Source: Streptomyces sp. BV286
GTDB taxonomy: Bacteria; Actinomycetota; Actinomycetes; Streptomycetales; Streptomycetaceae
Assembly (NCBI RefSeq): GCF_019090165.1
Contig: NZ_JAHRIB010000008.1
Coordinates: 1 to 64,000 of the forward strand
Reading direction: 5' to 3'
Length of the DNA stretch: 64,000 nt
Part shown: positions 1 to 7,960 of the stretch, in pieces
Numbering within the stretch: the first letter of the stretch is position 1
How the letters are laid out: each line of letters opens with the position of its first letter
Notes under the pieces: model-generated
The model's database searches: none
What the model was told of the DNA's origin: nothing
Seen by the model: the letters and a program-made list of their open reading frames with translations, nothing else
Program-made: the position numbers and the translations under genes

Positions 1-553
1 CGCGCACACCGGTCGGCGCGTCCGCCCCCCGCCAGGGGTGCTCCCCCGCCAGGGCCAGCCCCAGCTGGGCCAGCGCCGCGATGTCCCCGGTCCCCACCGA
101 GCCGAACTCGTTCACGACGGGGTACGCCCCGGTCTCCAGCGCCTCGCACAACGCGGTGACGACGGTGGGGCGCAGGCCCGCCCCGCCCGCGAGGAGCTGG
201 TTGGCGCGCACGGCGAGCATCGCCCGGACCTGCCGCGCGGGCAGCTCGTCCCCGATGGCCCCGGCATGGCTGCGCAGCAGGCGCAGGCCGTGCTCGGCGG
301 CCGCCTCGGTGGGCACGTCCTCGTTCCGGTTGGCGCCGACTCCGGTGGACCGGCCGTACACGCGGCCGGTCGCGGCGATGCGCCGGGCCGCGTCCCAGGA
401 CTCCTCGACGCGCTTCATCCCGTCGGCGGCGGGGACGGGCCGCGCGGACCCGTGGGCGAGTCGTACGACGTCGTCGACACACGTGCTGTGGCCGTCCAGC
501 ACCACGAGGCCGGTTGCTGCCGCACGCGGCTCGTCCGCATCACGGGACGCCAT
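1..553 (-). CDS. Aromatic amino acid lyase (HAL/PAL) family protein, C-terminus outside window
   Basis: The visible 184 residues are the N-terminal part of an MIO-type ammonia-lyase or aminomutase homologue. The active-site tyrosine loop is present as VYGRSTGVGANR, followed by the helical segment that leads to the MIO region. Canonical members form the MIO electrophile from Ala-Ser-Gly just before Asp-Leu. Here the matching residues appear to be G154-T155-G156 before D157 (GSVGTGDIAAL), so the usual serine is replaced. The ATG at 553 has an AAGGGGG-type ribosome site upstream. The substrate cannot be assigned. It may be a divergent, possibly non-MIO, relative of histidase rather than hutH. 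Confidence 0.75.
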   Translation of the reverse strand, partial: MASRDADEPRAAATGLVVLDGHSTCVDDVVRLAHGSARPVPAADGMKRVEESWDAARRIAATGRVYGRSTGVGANRNEDVPTEAAAEHGLRLLRSHAGAIGDELPARQVRAMLAVRANQLLAGGAGLRPTVVTALCEALETGAYPVVNEFGSVGTGDIAALAQLGLALAGEHPWRGADAPTGVR

Positions 554-655
554 AGAGCGCACCCCCTTCGGTCCGGGAGACGGTTCCTGCCCGGCGGCCA
601 CGGGCAACAGCGTCCGGCACCGCACCATCGACAAGCTATTCACGTACGGAGAACT

Positions 656-673
656 CTGCATGACTATATGCAG
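656..673. promoter_or_regulatory. Inverted repeat in divergent promoter region
   Basis: Six-base arms CTGCAT and ATGCAG are separated by six bases. The site lies about 100 bp upstream of the lyase-like gene and 120 bp upstream of the small membrane protein gene, in the only AT-rich patch of the gap. It could be an operator. No regulator can be named from the sequence. Confidence 0.25.
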
Positions 674-792
674 CCGGGCAAGGGACACCCCTGCTCCACG
701 CCGTCCTCTCGGACCCGGTGGGGAACAGCCCAGTGCGGACCGGGGGGCTAACCCCCGTGCCAATAGGGCTCCGGCTCCCTACCTTGGACACC

Positions 793-1230
793 ATGACCGG
801 TATGGAAGCCCCCGACGCCGAACTGAAGAAGGAACTCGACGCCACCTTGCACGCACGCAGGGAACTGGGCGAGGAGTACGAGTCCGCACTGATCGACTCG
901 TTCCTGGAAAAGGTCGAGCAGCGCCTGGACGGCACGGTCGACCGCCGCGTGCGCCGCCAGCTCGCGGAACAGCAGATGGCGGTGGCCCGCGACGCACGGT
1001 CCCCCAAGGGGTCCTCCGACTCCTGGGGCGAGCGTTTCGGCTTCGGCATCGTCTCCCTCGTCCTCGCGATCCCCCTGTCCGCCATCGGCGGCGGTGTCGC
1101 CGAGCTGCCCGGCCTCCTGGTCGCCTGGGCGGGCATCGTGGGGGTCAACGTGGTCCAGGCCGCGCGCCTCTCGCCGGACTTCTTCAGCAAGCGCCGCAAG
1201 TCCTCCAAGGACAGCGAGTGGGAGGGATGA
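793..1230 (+). CDS. Small integral membrane protein of unknown function
   Basis: This 145-residue protein has an acidic, helical, charged N-terminal half (ELKKELDATLHARRELGEEYES onward) that looks like a short coiled coil. Two hydrophobic segments follow, at roughly residues 82-98 and 103-122, and then a basic tail (KRRKSSKD). I chose the ATG at 793 because the open frame upstream of it lacks typical coding character; the ribosome site is weak. The two-helix hairpin topology suggests a small inner-membrane protein with a cytoplasmic N-terminus. I do not recognise a named family. It ends about 90 bp before a strong terminator. Confidence 0.7.
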   Translation: MTGMEAPDAELKKELDATLHARRELGEEYESALIDSFLEKVEQRLDGTVDRRVRRQLAEQQMAVARDARSPKGSSDSWGERFGFGIVSLVLAIPLSAIGGGVAELPGLLVAWAGIVGVNVVQAARLSPDFFSKRRKSSKDSEWEG

Positions 1231-1319
1231 GCCGCCCCGAGGCGATGCCGGCGGCCTCCTGCTGAGGGACCACGACGGCGGGCGGCCACGCCCGCGGGAG
1301 CAGCGCCGGTCCAGGCGTG

Positions 1320-1358
1320 ACGAAGGGCCCGGTACCAGTCAGGTACCGGGCCCTTCGT
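1320..1358. terminator. Strong hairpin terminator
   Basis: A perfect 17-bp stem (1320-1336 with 1342-1358) closes on a 5-nt loop. It lies downstream of the small membrane protein gene. There is no U-tract, which is common for Streptomyces terminators. Confidence 0.7.
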
Positions 1359-1527
1359 GAAGCTTGCGCGGGAACCGCCGCACCCCCGTTGCCGGGGGGC
1401 GGGACGACGGCGGTCCCCGCGAGGGACGCGCGCCGGGTCAGGGCCGGGCTTACGCGTCCGTGGCGTCCATGGAGGTCCGGGAGCCGCTCCGGAAGGTCCT
1501 TGACGCCGTTTCGGTGCCGGCCCGGAC

Positions 1528-1568
1528 GGGGAGCCTCCCCCAGCGCTGAACGCCTGGGAGGTACCTCC
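1528..1568. repeat. Imperfect palindromic intergenic repeat, possible dispersed element
   Basis: CCTCCCCCAG and CCTGGGAGG arms flank a short spacer, followed by GTACCTCC. From memory this resembles a short palindromic element scattered through Streptomyces intergenic regions. The rest of 1359-1716 has no gene that I can support, and the ends of the neighbouring transcripts are the only other content. Confidence 0.4.
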
Positions 1569-1716
1569 GCCGCCTTGCCGACATCCACCAATCTGCCGTA
1601 CGCGTGTTAAGCGTGTGCTGCGCGGACGTGACGTGCTCGTACCACTTCCGCGAAGTTCCACCGTGATCGCTCACGCCGCAAGTTCCCCTCCGACGCCAGC
1701 AGTTCACCGGAACTTC

Positions 1717-3108
1717 CTACTGCCGACCACCCTTGGCCAGGAAGGACAGCAGGTCCTGCCGGCTGACGACTCCGGTGGGCTTGCCCTCGACGAGGACGAT
1801 CGCCGCGTCGGCCCCGCCGAGCACGGTCATCAGGTCGCCGACCGGCTCACCGGAGCCGACCTGGGGCAGCGGCGCCGACATGTGCTTCTCCAGCGGGTCG
1901 GAGAGCGAGGCCCGCTGGGTGAACAGGGCGTCGAGCAGCTCCCGTTCGACGACGGAGCCCACGACCTCGGCGGCCATCACGTCCGGGTGACCCGCGCCCG
2001 GCTTCACGATCGGCATCTGCGAGACGCCGTACTCGCGCAGCACCTCGATCGCCTCGCCGACCGTCTCGTCCGGGTGCATGTGGACGAGGGACGGGATGGC
2101 CCCGTGCACCTTGTCGCTGAGGACGTCGGCGACCCGGGCGCTGGGGCCCTCGTCCTCCAGGAACCCGTAGTCGGCCATCCACTCGTCGTTGAAGATCTTG
2201 CTGAGGTAGCCGCGCCCGCTGTCGGGCAGCAGCACGACCACCACATCGTCCGGACCGAGCCGCTCGGCGACGCGCAGCGCGGCCACGACGGCCATGCCGC
2301 AGGAGCCGCCGACGAGCAGCCCCTCCTCCTTGGCCAGCCGCCGGGTCATCTGGAAGGAGTCCTTGTCGGACACGGCGACGATCTCGTCGGCGACGGTCCG
2401 GTCGTACGCGGTCGGCCAGAAGTCCTCGCCGACGCCCTCCACCAGATACGGCCGCCCGGACCCGCCGGAGTACACGGACCCCTCGGGGTCGGCGCCGACT
2501 ACCTGGACCTTCCCGTCACTGGCGTCCTTGAGGTAGCGCCCGGTGCCGGAGATGGTGCCGCCGGTCCCCACACCCGTGACGAAGTGGGTGATGCGCCCCT
2601 CCGTCTGCTCCCACAGCTCGGGGCCGGTGGAGTGATAGTGCGAGAGGGGATTGTGGGGGTTGGAGTACTGGTCGGGCTTCCAGGCTCCGGGCGTCTCCTT
2701 CACGAGCCGGTCGGAGACGTTGTAGTACGAGTCGGGGTGCTCGGGGTCGACGGCGGTGGGGCAGACGACGACCTCGGCCCCGTAGGCCCGCAGCACGTTG
2801 ATCTTGTCGGTGCTCACCTTGTCGGGGCACACGAAGATGCACTTGTAGCCCTTCTGCTGGGCCACGATGGCGAGGCCCACACCCGTGTTGCCGCTGGTCG
2901 GCTCGACGATCGTGCCACCGGGCTGGAGCGCGCCGCTCTTCTCGGCGGCCTCGATCATGCGCACGGCGATGCGGTCCTTCACGGAGCCGCCGGGGTTGAA
3001 GTACTCGACCTTCGCGAGGACGGTCGCCTGGATGCCGGCGGTCACGCTGTTGAGCCTCACCAGCGGGGTGTTGCCGACGAGACTGATCATCGAGTCGTGG
3101 AATTGCAC
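1717..3108 (-). CDS. cbs: Cystathionine beta-synthase
   Basis: This 463-residue PLP enzyme condenses serine with homocysteine to cystathionine, the entry to reverse transsulfuration. The PLP-binding lysine is K44 in GGSVKDR, the cofactor loop TSGN is at 71-74 and the phosphate-binding glycine loop GTGGT at 181-185. Two CBS domains fill roughly residues 335-460, the usual bacterial CBS layout, which separates it from the shorter cysteine synthases. The start is GTG at 3108, eight bases after GGAG. The gene is divergent from the SGNH hydrolase gene. The CBS domains may bind an adenosyl ligand, but the sequence does not show which. Confidence 0.93.
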   Translation of the reverse strand: MQFHDSMISLVGNTPLVRLNSVTAGIQATVLAKVEYFNPGGSVKDRIAVRMIEAAEKSGALQPGGTIVEPTSGNTGVGLAIVAQQKGYKCIFVCPDKVSTDKINVLRAYGAEVVVCPTAVDPEHPDSYYNVSDRLVKETPGAWKPDQYSNPHNPLSHYHSTGPELWEQTEGRITHFVTGVGTGGTISGTGRYLKDASDGKVQVVGADPEGSVYSGGSGRPYLVEGVGEDFWPTAYDRTVADEIVAVSDKDSFQMTRRLAKEEGLLVGGSCGMAVVAALRVAERLGPDDVVVVLLPDSGRGYLSKIFNDEWMADYGFLEDEGPSARVADVLSDKVHGAIPSLVHMHPDETVGEAIEVLREYGVSQMPIVKPGAGHPDVMAAEVVGSVVERELLDALFTQRASLSDPLEKHMSAPLPQVGSGEPVGDLMTVLGGADAAIVLVEGKPTGVVSRQDLLSFLAKGGRQ

Positions 3109-3255
3109 CGTTGTCTCCGGAGCTGGAAAAGAAGTGGTCGGGGTGGTGCCGTCAGCCTAAGCCCCCTCCTGGGCGTTCACGTCGCGTTGAGATTGGCCGA
3201 CGGTCTGTACGGGGCAAGGAGTGGGTGTACGGCTAGAAGGAGGTGGCGGCTTCGC

Positions 3256-4272
3256 ATGACGAGTTTGTCGAGAGCGAGGGTGGCACGGCGGATCGCCGCG
3301 GGCGCGGCGTACGGCGGCGGCGGGATCGGGCTGCTGGGCGCGGCGACGGTCGGAGTGGTGCTGGCCGAGGTGCAGCTGGCGAAGCGGCAGGTGGGAAACG
3401 GGCACAGTCCCCGTCCGCCGAGCGCGGAGGGACTGTACGGGTATGCGTACGCCGGCTCGCAGGTCCCGTTGCGCCTGACGATGCTCGGTGATTCGACGGC
3501 GGCCGGGCAGGGCGTGCACCGGGCCCGGCAGACGCCGGGGGCGCTGATCGCGTCCGGGCTCGCCGCAGTGGCGGAACGGCCGGTGCGGCTGCGGAACGTG
3601 GCTCTGCCGGGCGCCCAGTCGGACGACCTGGACCGCCAGGTCGTCCTGGCCCTCGGGGACCCGGACGGGGTGCCCGAGGTGTGCGTGATCATGATCGGCG
3701 CGAACGACGTGACGCACCGGATGCCACCGACGCGGTCGGTCCGGCACCTTTCGGCGGCGGTTCGCAGACTCCGCACGGCGGGTGCCGAGGTGGTCGTGGG
3801 CACCTGTCCCGACCTGGGGTCCATCGAGCCGGTCCAGCAGCCGCTGCGGTGGCTGGCGAAGCGCGCCTCGCGTCAGCTGGCGGCCGCGCAGACCATCGGC
3901 ACGGTCGAACAGGGCGGGCGGACGGTGTCGCTGGGCGACCTGCTGGGCCCGGAGTTCGCGGCGAACCCGCGGGAGCTGTTCGGCCCCGACAACTACCACC
4001 CCTCGGCGGAGGGGTACGCGACGGCGGCGATGGCCGTGCTGCCCACGGTCTGTGCCGCGCTGGGCCTGTGGCCCGCGGACGAGGAGCGCCCGGACGTCTC
4101 CCGCCGCGAGGGCTTCCTGCCCGTGGCACGAGCCGCCGCGGAGGCGGCCTCGGAGCCGGGCACGGAGGTGGCGGCCGCGATGCCCACGGGCCCGCGCGGC
4201 CCCTGGGCCCTCCTCAAACGCCGCCGCCGCAGGCGCGTCCCAGCCACAGACCCGGCCCCCACATCAGCCTGA
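3256..4272 (+). CDS. SGNH/GDSL-family hydrolase with N-terminal membrane anchor
   Basis: The 338-residue protein carries the SGNH esterase blocks: GDS with nucleophile S80, GAND at 149-152, and the acid/base pair in DNYH (D246, H249). Residues 13-40 are glycine- and alanine-rich and hydrophobic, so the catalytic domain is probably anchored and faces outside. The C-terminus is a long Ala-rich and then Arg-rich tail (KRRRRRRVP), which is unusual after an SGNH domain and may contact the membrane or nucleic acid. The ATG at 3256 follows AGAAGGAGG. The substrate is unknown; lipase, acyl-esterase or carbohydrate-deacylase activity is possible. Confidence 0.85.
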   Translation: MTSLSRARVARRIAAGAAYGGGGIGLLGAATVGVVLAEVQLAKRQVGNGHSPRPPSAEGLYGYAYAGSQVPLRLTMLGDSTAAGQGVHRARQTPGALIASGLAAVAERPVRLRNVALPGAQSDDLDRQVVLALGDPDGVPEVCVIMIGANDVTHRMPPTRSVRHLSAAVRRLRTAGAEVVVGTCPDLGSIEPVQQPLRWLAKRASRQLAAAQTIGTVEQGGRTVSLGDLLGPEFAANPRELFGPDNYHPSAEGYATAAMAVLPTVCAALGLWPADEERPDVSRREGFLPVARAAAEAASEPGTEVAAAMPTGPRGPWALLKRRRRRRVPATDPAPTSA

Positions 4273-4294
4273 CCACACACTTCCCCGCTCCCGA

Positions 4295-4660
4295 AGGGTC
4301 GCGGGGAACCGAATGGCGACCAGGGCACGGAACCTGCCCCGCCAGGGGCGCCCGGAACGGCGTGGCGGCCAGGCCGCAGACCCCCGCCCCGTCAGGAGCA
4401 CAAGGACCCTGCGGCGGCCAAGGCCACGGGCCCCCACCCCCGCCCCGTCAGGGGCGCGAGGAACCCCGCGGTGGTCAAGGCCGCAGGGCCCCCGCCCCGT
4501 CAGGGGCGCGGGGAACTGCGCGCCCAGCCCCCACCGAACCCGCAGCCAAATCCCAAGGGGACCGGGGGGCGAACCCCCAGGTGGCCCCCAGACCGAAGCC
4601 CAAGGGGGCCTGGGGCGAAGCCCAAGGGGGCCTGGGGGCAAAGCCCCCGGGGCTGGGACA
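4295..4660. repeat. Cluster of degenerate GC-rich intergenic repeats
   Basis: At least four tandem, degenerate copies of a unit built around GGGGCGCGGGGAAC follow the SGNH hydrolase gene; the best copy is at about 4498-4545. They are followed by repeated CAAGGGGGCCTGGGGC-like units (about 4550-4655). The same core recurs at about 18705, 38049 and 49318. No coding capacity is supported. The whole 4273-4792 gap consists of this cluster plus the short thiolase leader. Confidence 0.6.
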
Positions 4661-4792
4661 TGCAGCGAGGAAAAAGCAAGCGCTTGGAAAGTGCGTCCCG
4701 CGTCACACCCCCACCCCCGTGACCCCGCCCATACCTACGGGTAGCTTCCCAGTCAGGTCCGCCTACACCCTCGTAACGCCAATGGAGCCGTG

Positions 4793-6013
4793 ATGCCCGA
4801 AGCCGTGATCGTCTCGACCGCCCGCTCCCCCATCGGCCGCGCCTTCAAGGGTTCCCTCAAGGACCTGCGCCCCGACGACCTCACCGCGACCATCATCCAG
4901 GCGGCCCTCGCCAAGGTCCCGGAGCTCGACCCGAGGGACATCGACGACCTGATGCTCGGCTGCGGCCTCCCCGGCGGCGAGCAGGGCAACAACCTCGGCC
5001 GCATCGTCGCCGTGCAGATGGGCATGGACCACCTCCCCGGCTGCACGATCACCCGTTACTGTTCCTCGTCGCTCCAGACGAGCCGCATGGCCCTGCACGC
5101 CATCAAGGCCGGCGAGGGCGACGTCTTCATCTCGGCGGGCGTCGAGCTGGTCTCCCGCTTCACGAAGGGCAACTCCGACAGCCTGCCCGACACGCACAAC
5201 CCGTTCTTCGCGGAGGCGGAGGCCCGTACCGCGGAGGTCGCCGCGAGCGAGGGCGCCTCCTGGCACGACCCGCGCGAGGACGGCGTCGTCCCGGACGCGT
5301 ACATCGCGATGGGCCAGACCGCGGAGAACCTCGCCCGTATCAAGGGCGTCACCCGCCAGGACATGGACGAGTTCGGTGTCCGCTCGCAGAACCTCGCCGA
5401 GGAAGCCGTCAAGAACGGCTTCTGGGAGCGCGAGATCACCCCGGTGACCACGCCGGACGGCACGGTCGTCAGCAAGGACGACGGCCCGCGCGCCGGCGTC
5501 ACGCTCGACGGCGTCCAGGGCCTCAAGCCGGTCTTCCGCCCCGACGGCATGGTCACGGCGGCCAACTGCTGCCCCCTCAACGACGGCGCCGCCGCCCTCG
5601 TGATCATGTCCGACACGAAGGCCCGCGAGCTCGGCCTGACCCCGCTGGCCCGGATCGTCTCGACCGGTGTCACCGGGCTCTCCCCCGAGATCATGGGCCT
5701 CGGCCCGGTGGAGGCGTCGAAGCAGGCCCTCTCCCGCGCCGGTCTGACCGTCGGCGACATCGACCTGTTCGAGATCAACGAGGCGTTCGCCGCCCAGGTG
5801 ATCCCCTCCTACCGCGACCTGGACATCCCGCTGGAGAAGCTGAACGTGAACGGCGGCGCCATCGCGGTAGGCCACCCCTTCGGCATGACCGGTGCCCGCA
5901 TCACCGGCACCCTCATCAACTCGCTCCAGTTCCACGACAAGCAGTTCGGCCTGGAGACGATGTGCGTGGGCGGCGGCCAGGGCATGGCGATGGTCATCGA
6001 GCGCCTGAGCTAG
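4793..6013 (+). CDS. Acetyl-CoA C-acetyltransferase (thiolase)
   Basis: This 406-residue thiolase interconverts acetoacetyl-CoA and two acetyl-CoA, or cleaves longer 3-ketoacyl-CoA. All thiolase catalytic residues are visible: nucleophile C90 (ITRYCSSSL), H361 in [10 protein letters not shown], and C391 in the C-terminal CVGGGQG. GAG spacing favours the ATG at 4793 over the GTG three bases earlier. The gene stands alone and is followed by a good terminator, so it is probably monocistronic. Biosynthetic and beta-oxidation thiolases cannot be separated by sequence reading alone. Confidence 0.9.
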   Translation: MPEAVIVSTARSPIGRAFKGSLKDLRPDDLTATIIQAALAKVPELDPRDIDDLMLGCGLPGGEQGNNLGRIVAVQMGMDHLPGCTITRYCSSSLQTSRMALHAIKAGEGDVFISAGVELVSRFTKGNSDSLPDTHNPFFAEAEARTAEVAASEGASWHDPREDGVVPDAYIAMGQTAENLARIKGVTRQDMDEFGVRSQNLAEEAVKNGFWEREITPVTTPDGTVVSKDDGPRAGVTLDGVQGLKPVFRPDGMVTAANCCPLNDGAAALVIMSDTKARELGLTPLARIVSTGVTGLSPEIMGLGPVEASKQALSRAGLTVGDIDLFEINEAFAAQVIPSYRDLDIPLEKLNVNGGAIAVGHPFGMTGARITGTLINSLQFHDKQFGLETMCVGGGQGMAMVIERLS

Positions 6014-6077
6014 TACCCGGGAACGCGTCCGAGCCGAAGACCCCGCACAGTAGCGGGAGTTGAACGCACAGTCACCG

Positions 6078-6120
6078 AAACGACCCGAAGTCCCGTAACC
6101 GCAGGGACTCCGGGTCGTTT
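6078..6120 (+). terminator. Intrinsic terminator of the thiolase gene
   Basis: Arms 6078-6094 and 6104-6120 pair over 17 bp with one mismatch and a 9-nt loop. The stem ends in GTTTTG. Confidence 0.75.
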
Positions 6121-6170
6121 TGTGATCCAATCTCCCCCAGGATGTGACCTATCTCCCTCCGGAAAGGGAT

Positions 6171-6241
6171 TTACGCAGGTCAGGGCGGTTACGCAACTAA
6201 ACACCAGGCCGAAAGTCCTGCCCCTTTCGTGACGTTACGCA
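6171..6241 (+). promoter_or_regulatory. Three TTACGCA direct repeats upstream of the next gene
   Basis: TTACGCA occurs at 6171-6177, 6189-6195 and 6235-6241, all within 150 bp upstream of the gene starting at 6315. The first two are 18 bp apart, close to two helical turns. In this GC-rich genome the recurrence is notable. They could be activator or repressor half-sites. Confidence 0.3.
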
Positions 6242-6314
6242 CTGACAGCTGGTTAGTCCGCCCTTCAAGCTGATGTAGGAAGTCGGGGGTCGACTTTGAA
6301 CCGGGAGTACGTCA

Positions 6315-7106
6315 GTGAGCACCACGTCTCTTGCTCTGCTGCTCGCCACAGCCACCACCACGGCCGTGGGCGTCGCCGTTCTGCGCACCCTGCTGGCACT
6401 GCGCCGGCAGGTGGCCGCCCTGCACACCGAGCTCGCCCGGAGCCGTGCCACGGCCGTACGCGGCCTCGTGCCGGCCGCCCGCGGGACCGCGGACGCCGAC
6501 GAGATACGCGCGGCGGTCGCCGAGGCGCTCGCCGAGGAGCGCGAGCGTGAGCTCGCCGAGGCCCGGGCGTTCTGGGCCGCCCAGGAGGCGCGTGACGTCA
6601 CCGACGCGCCGACCCTGCTCGGTCTGCCCGACAGTGAGCTGTTCCTGCCCCGTCAGTCGGACTTCGCGGGTCTCGAACACCTGGAGCCGGTGACCGAGCC
6701 CGCCGCCGACGCCGACGAGTTCGCCGGGGACTCCCCCGAACTGGCCGCGGCCCGCCGGCGCCACCCCTCGCACCCCGACTTCGTACCGGTCCAGTCACCC
6801 GTGGCGAACGACCACGAACGTACGGTGGCCTGCCTGGAGGACCTCGCCGACTCCCGCACGGAGCTGGCGGACGTCCGTCCCGGCCCGCTCGGCACCCTCG
6901 ACGTGTACGTCTTCGCCGACGGCACCACGCTCTGCATGACCCCGGGCCATCGTGAGACCGCCGAACGCCTCGCCGAGTCGCTGCGGACCGGCCACCCGCC
7001 GGTCCTGCTCGGCGGCTCGGGGGTCTCGGGCGCCTACGCCCTCACCTTCGAGTGCGGCGAGGAGAGCGTCTACGTCCTGGCGGACAGGGTCATAGCCTCG
7101 CTGTAG
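6315..7106 (+). CDS. Hypothetical protein with N-terminal membrane helix
   Basis: This 263-residue protein begins with a single hydrophobic helix (about residues 4-22), then an Arg/Ala/Glu-rich helical stretch that may be a coiled coil (25-85). A soluble, acidic C-terminal domain contains GTLDVYVFADGTTLCMTPGH. The start is GTG at 6315, seven bases after GGGAG. No named family is recognisable. It is followed directly by a terminator, so it is probably a single-gene unit. The layout suggests a membrane-tethered cytoplasmic domain. Confidence 0.7.
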   Translation: MSTTSLALLLATATTTAVGVAVLRTLLALRRQVAALHTELARSRATAVRGLVPAARGTADADEIRAAVAEALAEERERELAEARAFWAAQEARDVTDAPTLLGLPDSELFLPRQSDFAGLEHLEPVTEPAADADEFAGDSPELAAARRRHPSHPDFVPVQSPVANDHERTVACLEDLADSRTELADVRPGPLGTLDVYVFADGTTLCMTPGHRETAERLAESLRTGHPPVLLGGSGVSGAYALTFECGEESVYVLADRVIASL

Positions 7107-7149
7107 GGGTCAGGTCACGGCCTCGTCGTGACGGCACGCCCCGGCAGAA

Positions 7150-7176
7150 AGCGCCCCCTTCGAGGGGCGCTTTTTC
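7150..7176. terminator. Intrinsic terminator
   Basis: Stem AGCGCCCC (7150-7157) pairs with GGGGCGCT (7164-7171), preceded by GAAA and followed by five T. It separates the gene ending at 7106 from the convergent small gene ending at 7235 and may act in both directions. Confidence 0.85.
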
Positions 7177-7234
7177 ATGCCGTCCGCGGCTCCGCCGCGT
7201 GGGCGCGACCGGCCACGGCCGGACCACGCACCCT

Positions 7235-7546
7235 TCAGATCCCCGCCCTCTTCTGCGCCTCCTCCACGAGGTTCACCGCCTCCATGACCTCGTCCTCGGC
7301 CGTCAGCACCTCGGCAAGATCGTTCCCGGCCACGGTGACCTGGTCCGCCGCGGCGAACATCCCCGCGTCGGGCATCTGGCGGGGGTCACGCGAGGGGTCC
7401 TCCAGCCGCTGGGCACGCAGTGACAAATCCCTGGCCAGCTCCAGCGCCTCGGCGGCGGCTCCCCGCTGCAGCCGGCTCTGCGGAGCGGCGCGCAACCGGT
7501 CGGCGAAATGTTCCACGGCCCGCGTCAAAGGCGTCGTATCAAGCAC
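7235..7546 (-). CDS. Small conserved-looking hypothetical protein
   Basis: This 103-residue, largely helical, Ala/Glu/Leu-rich protein has no membrane segment, signal peptide or cysteine. It reads MLDTTPLTRAVEHFADRL at the start and ends in a charged helix (VNLVEEAQKRAGI). The even amphipathic pattern suggests a small helical bundle. It lies convergent to the preceding gene with a shared terminator and divergent from the DUF4287 gene. Function unknown; no motif supports a guess. Confidence 0.6.
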   Translation of the reverse strand: MLDTTPLTRAVEHFADRLRAAPQSRLQRGAAAEALELARDLSLRAQRLEDPSRDPRQMPDAGMFAAADQVTVAGNDLAEVLTAEDEVMEAVNLVEEAQKRAGI

Positions 7547-7648
7547 GCGCCGACCCTACGCGCCTCATCTGGACTGTTGCCAACGGGCCGACCCTCAGGC
7601 ACGGTGACTTGAAGGACCGGCTTACATCCCATGCGTCCGGAGGCGCCG

Positions 7649-7879
7649 ATGTCCCAAGTCTTCTCCGCGGAGACCCATCGCAATCTGCTCGCCCGCATCC
7701 CCCACTGCACCGGTCGTGAGATCTCCGACTGGCTGCGCACCGTCGACGAAGGCCCCGCTCTCTTCCGCTTCGAGGAGAAGGTCAGCTGGCTCCGCGCCGA
7801 GCACGACCTCGCGTACGGCCACGCCAAGGCAATCATCCACGAGTACGACCTGAGGAGGGCCGCGCGCAAACTGCTCTGA
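7649..7879 (+). CDS. DUF4287-type small protein
   Basis: This 76-residue protein has the pattern THRNLLARIP..TGREISDWLRTV followed by GHAKAIIHEYDLRRA, which matches the short DUF4287 type (Lys/Arg-x-x-Gly-x-x-W segment followed by GHA-x-A). The ATG at 7649 is five bases after GGAGG and is preferred over the in-frame ATG at 7631, which has no ribosome site. The family often accompanies DUF5655 or stands alone; its role is unknown. Confidence 0.75.
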   Translation: MSQVFSAETHRNLLARIPHCTGREISDWLRTVDEGPALFRFEEKVSWLRAEHDLAYGHAKAIIHEYDLRRAARKLL

Positions 7880-7912
7880 GCGGTTTCGCTCACCTCCTTC
7901 ACCCGAAAATAC

Positions 7913-7948
7913 CGAAGGGCCCGCGAACCTTGGTTCGCGGGCCCTTCG
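7913..7948. terminator. Hairpin terminator
   Basis: Arms 7913-7929 and 7932-7948 are perfectly complementary over 17 bp, so a 15-bp stem with a small loop forms. It lies between the convergent DUF4287 and YccA-type genes and probably stops both transcripts. Confidence 0.75.
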
Positions 7949-7960
7949 ATCGTGGGTTCG

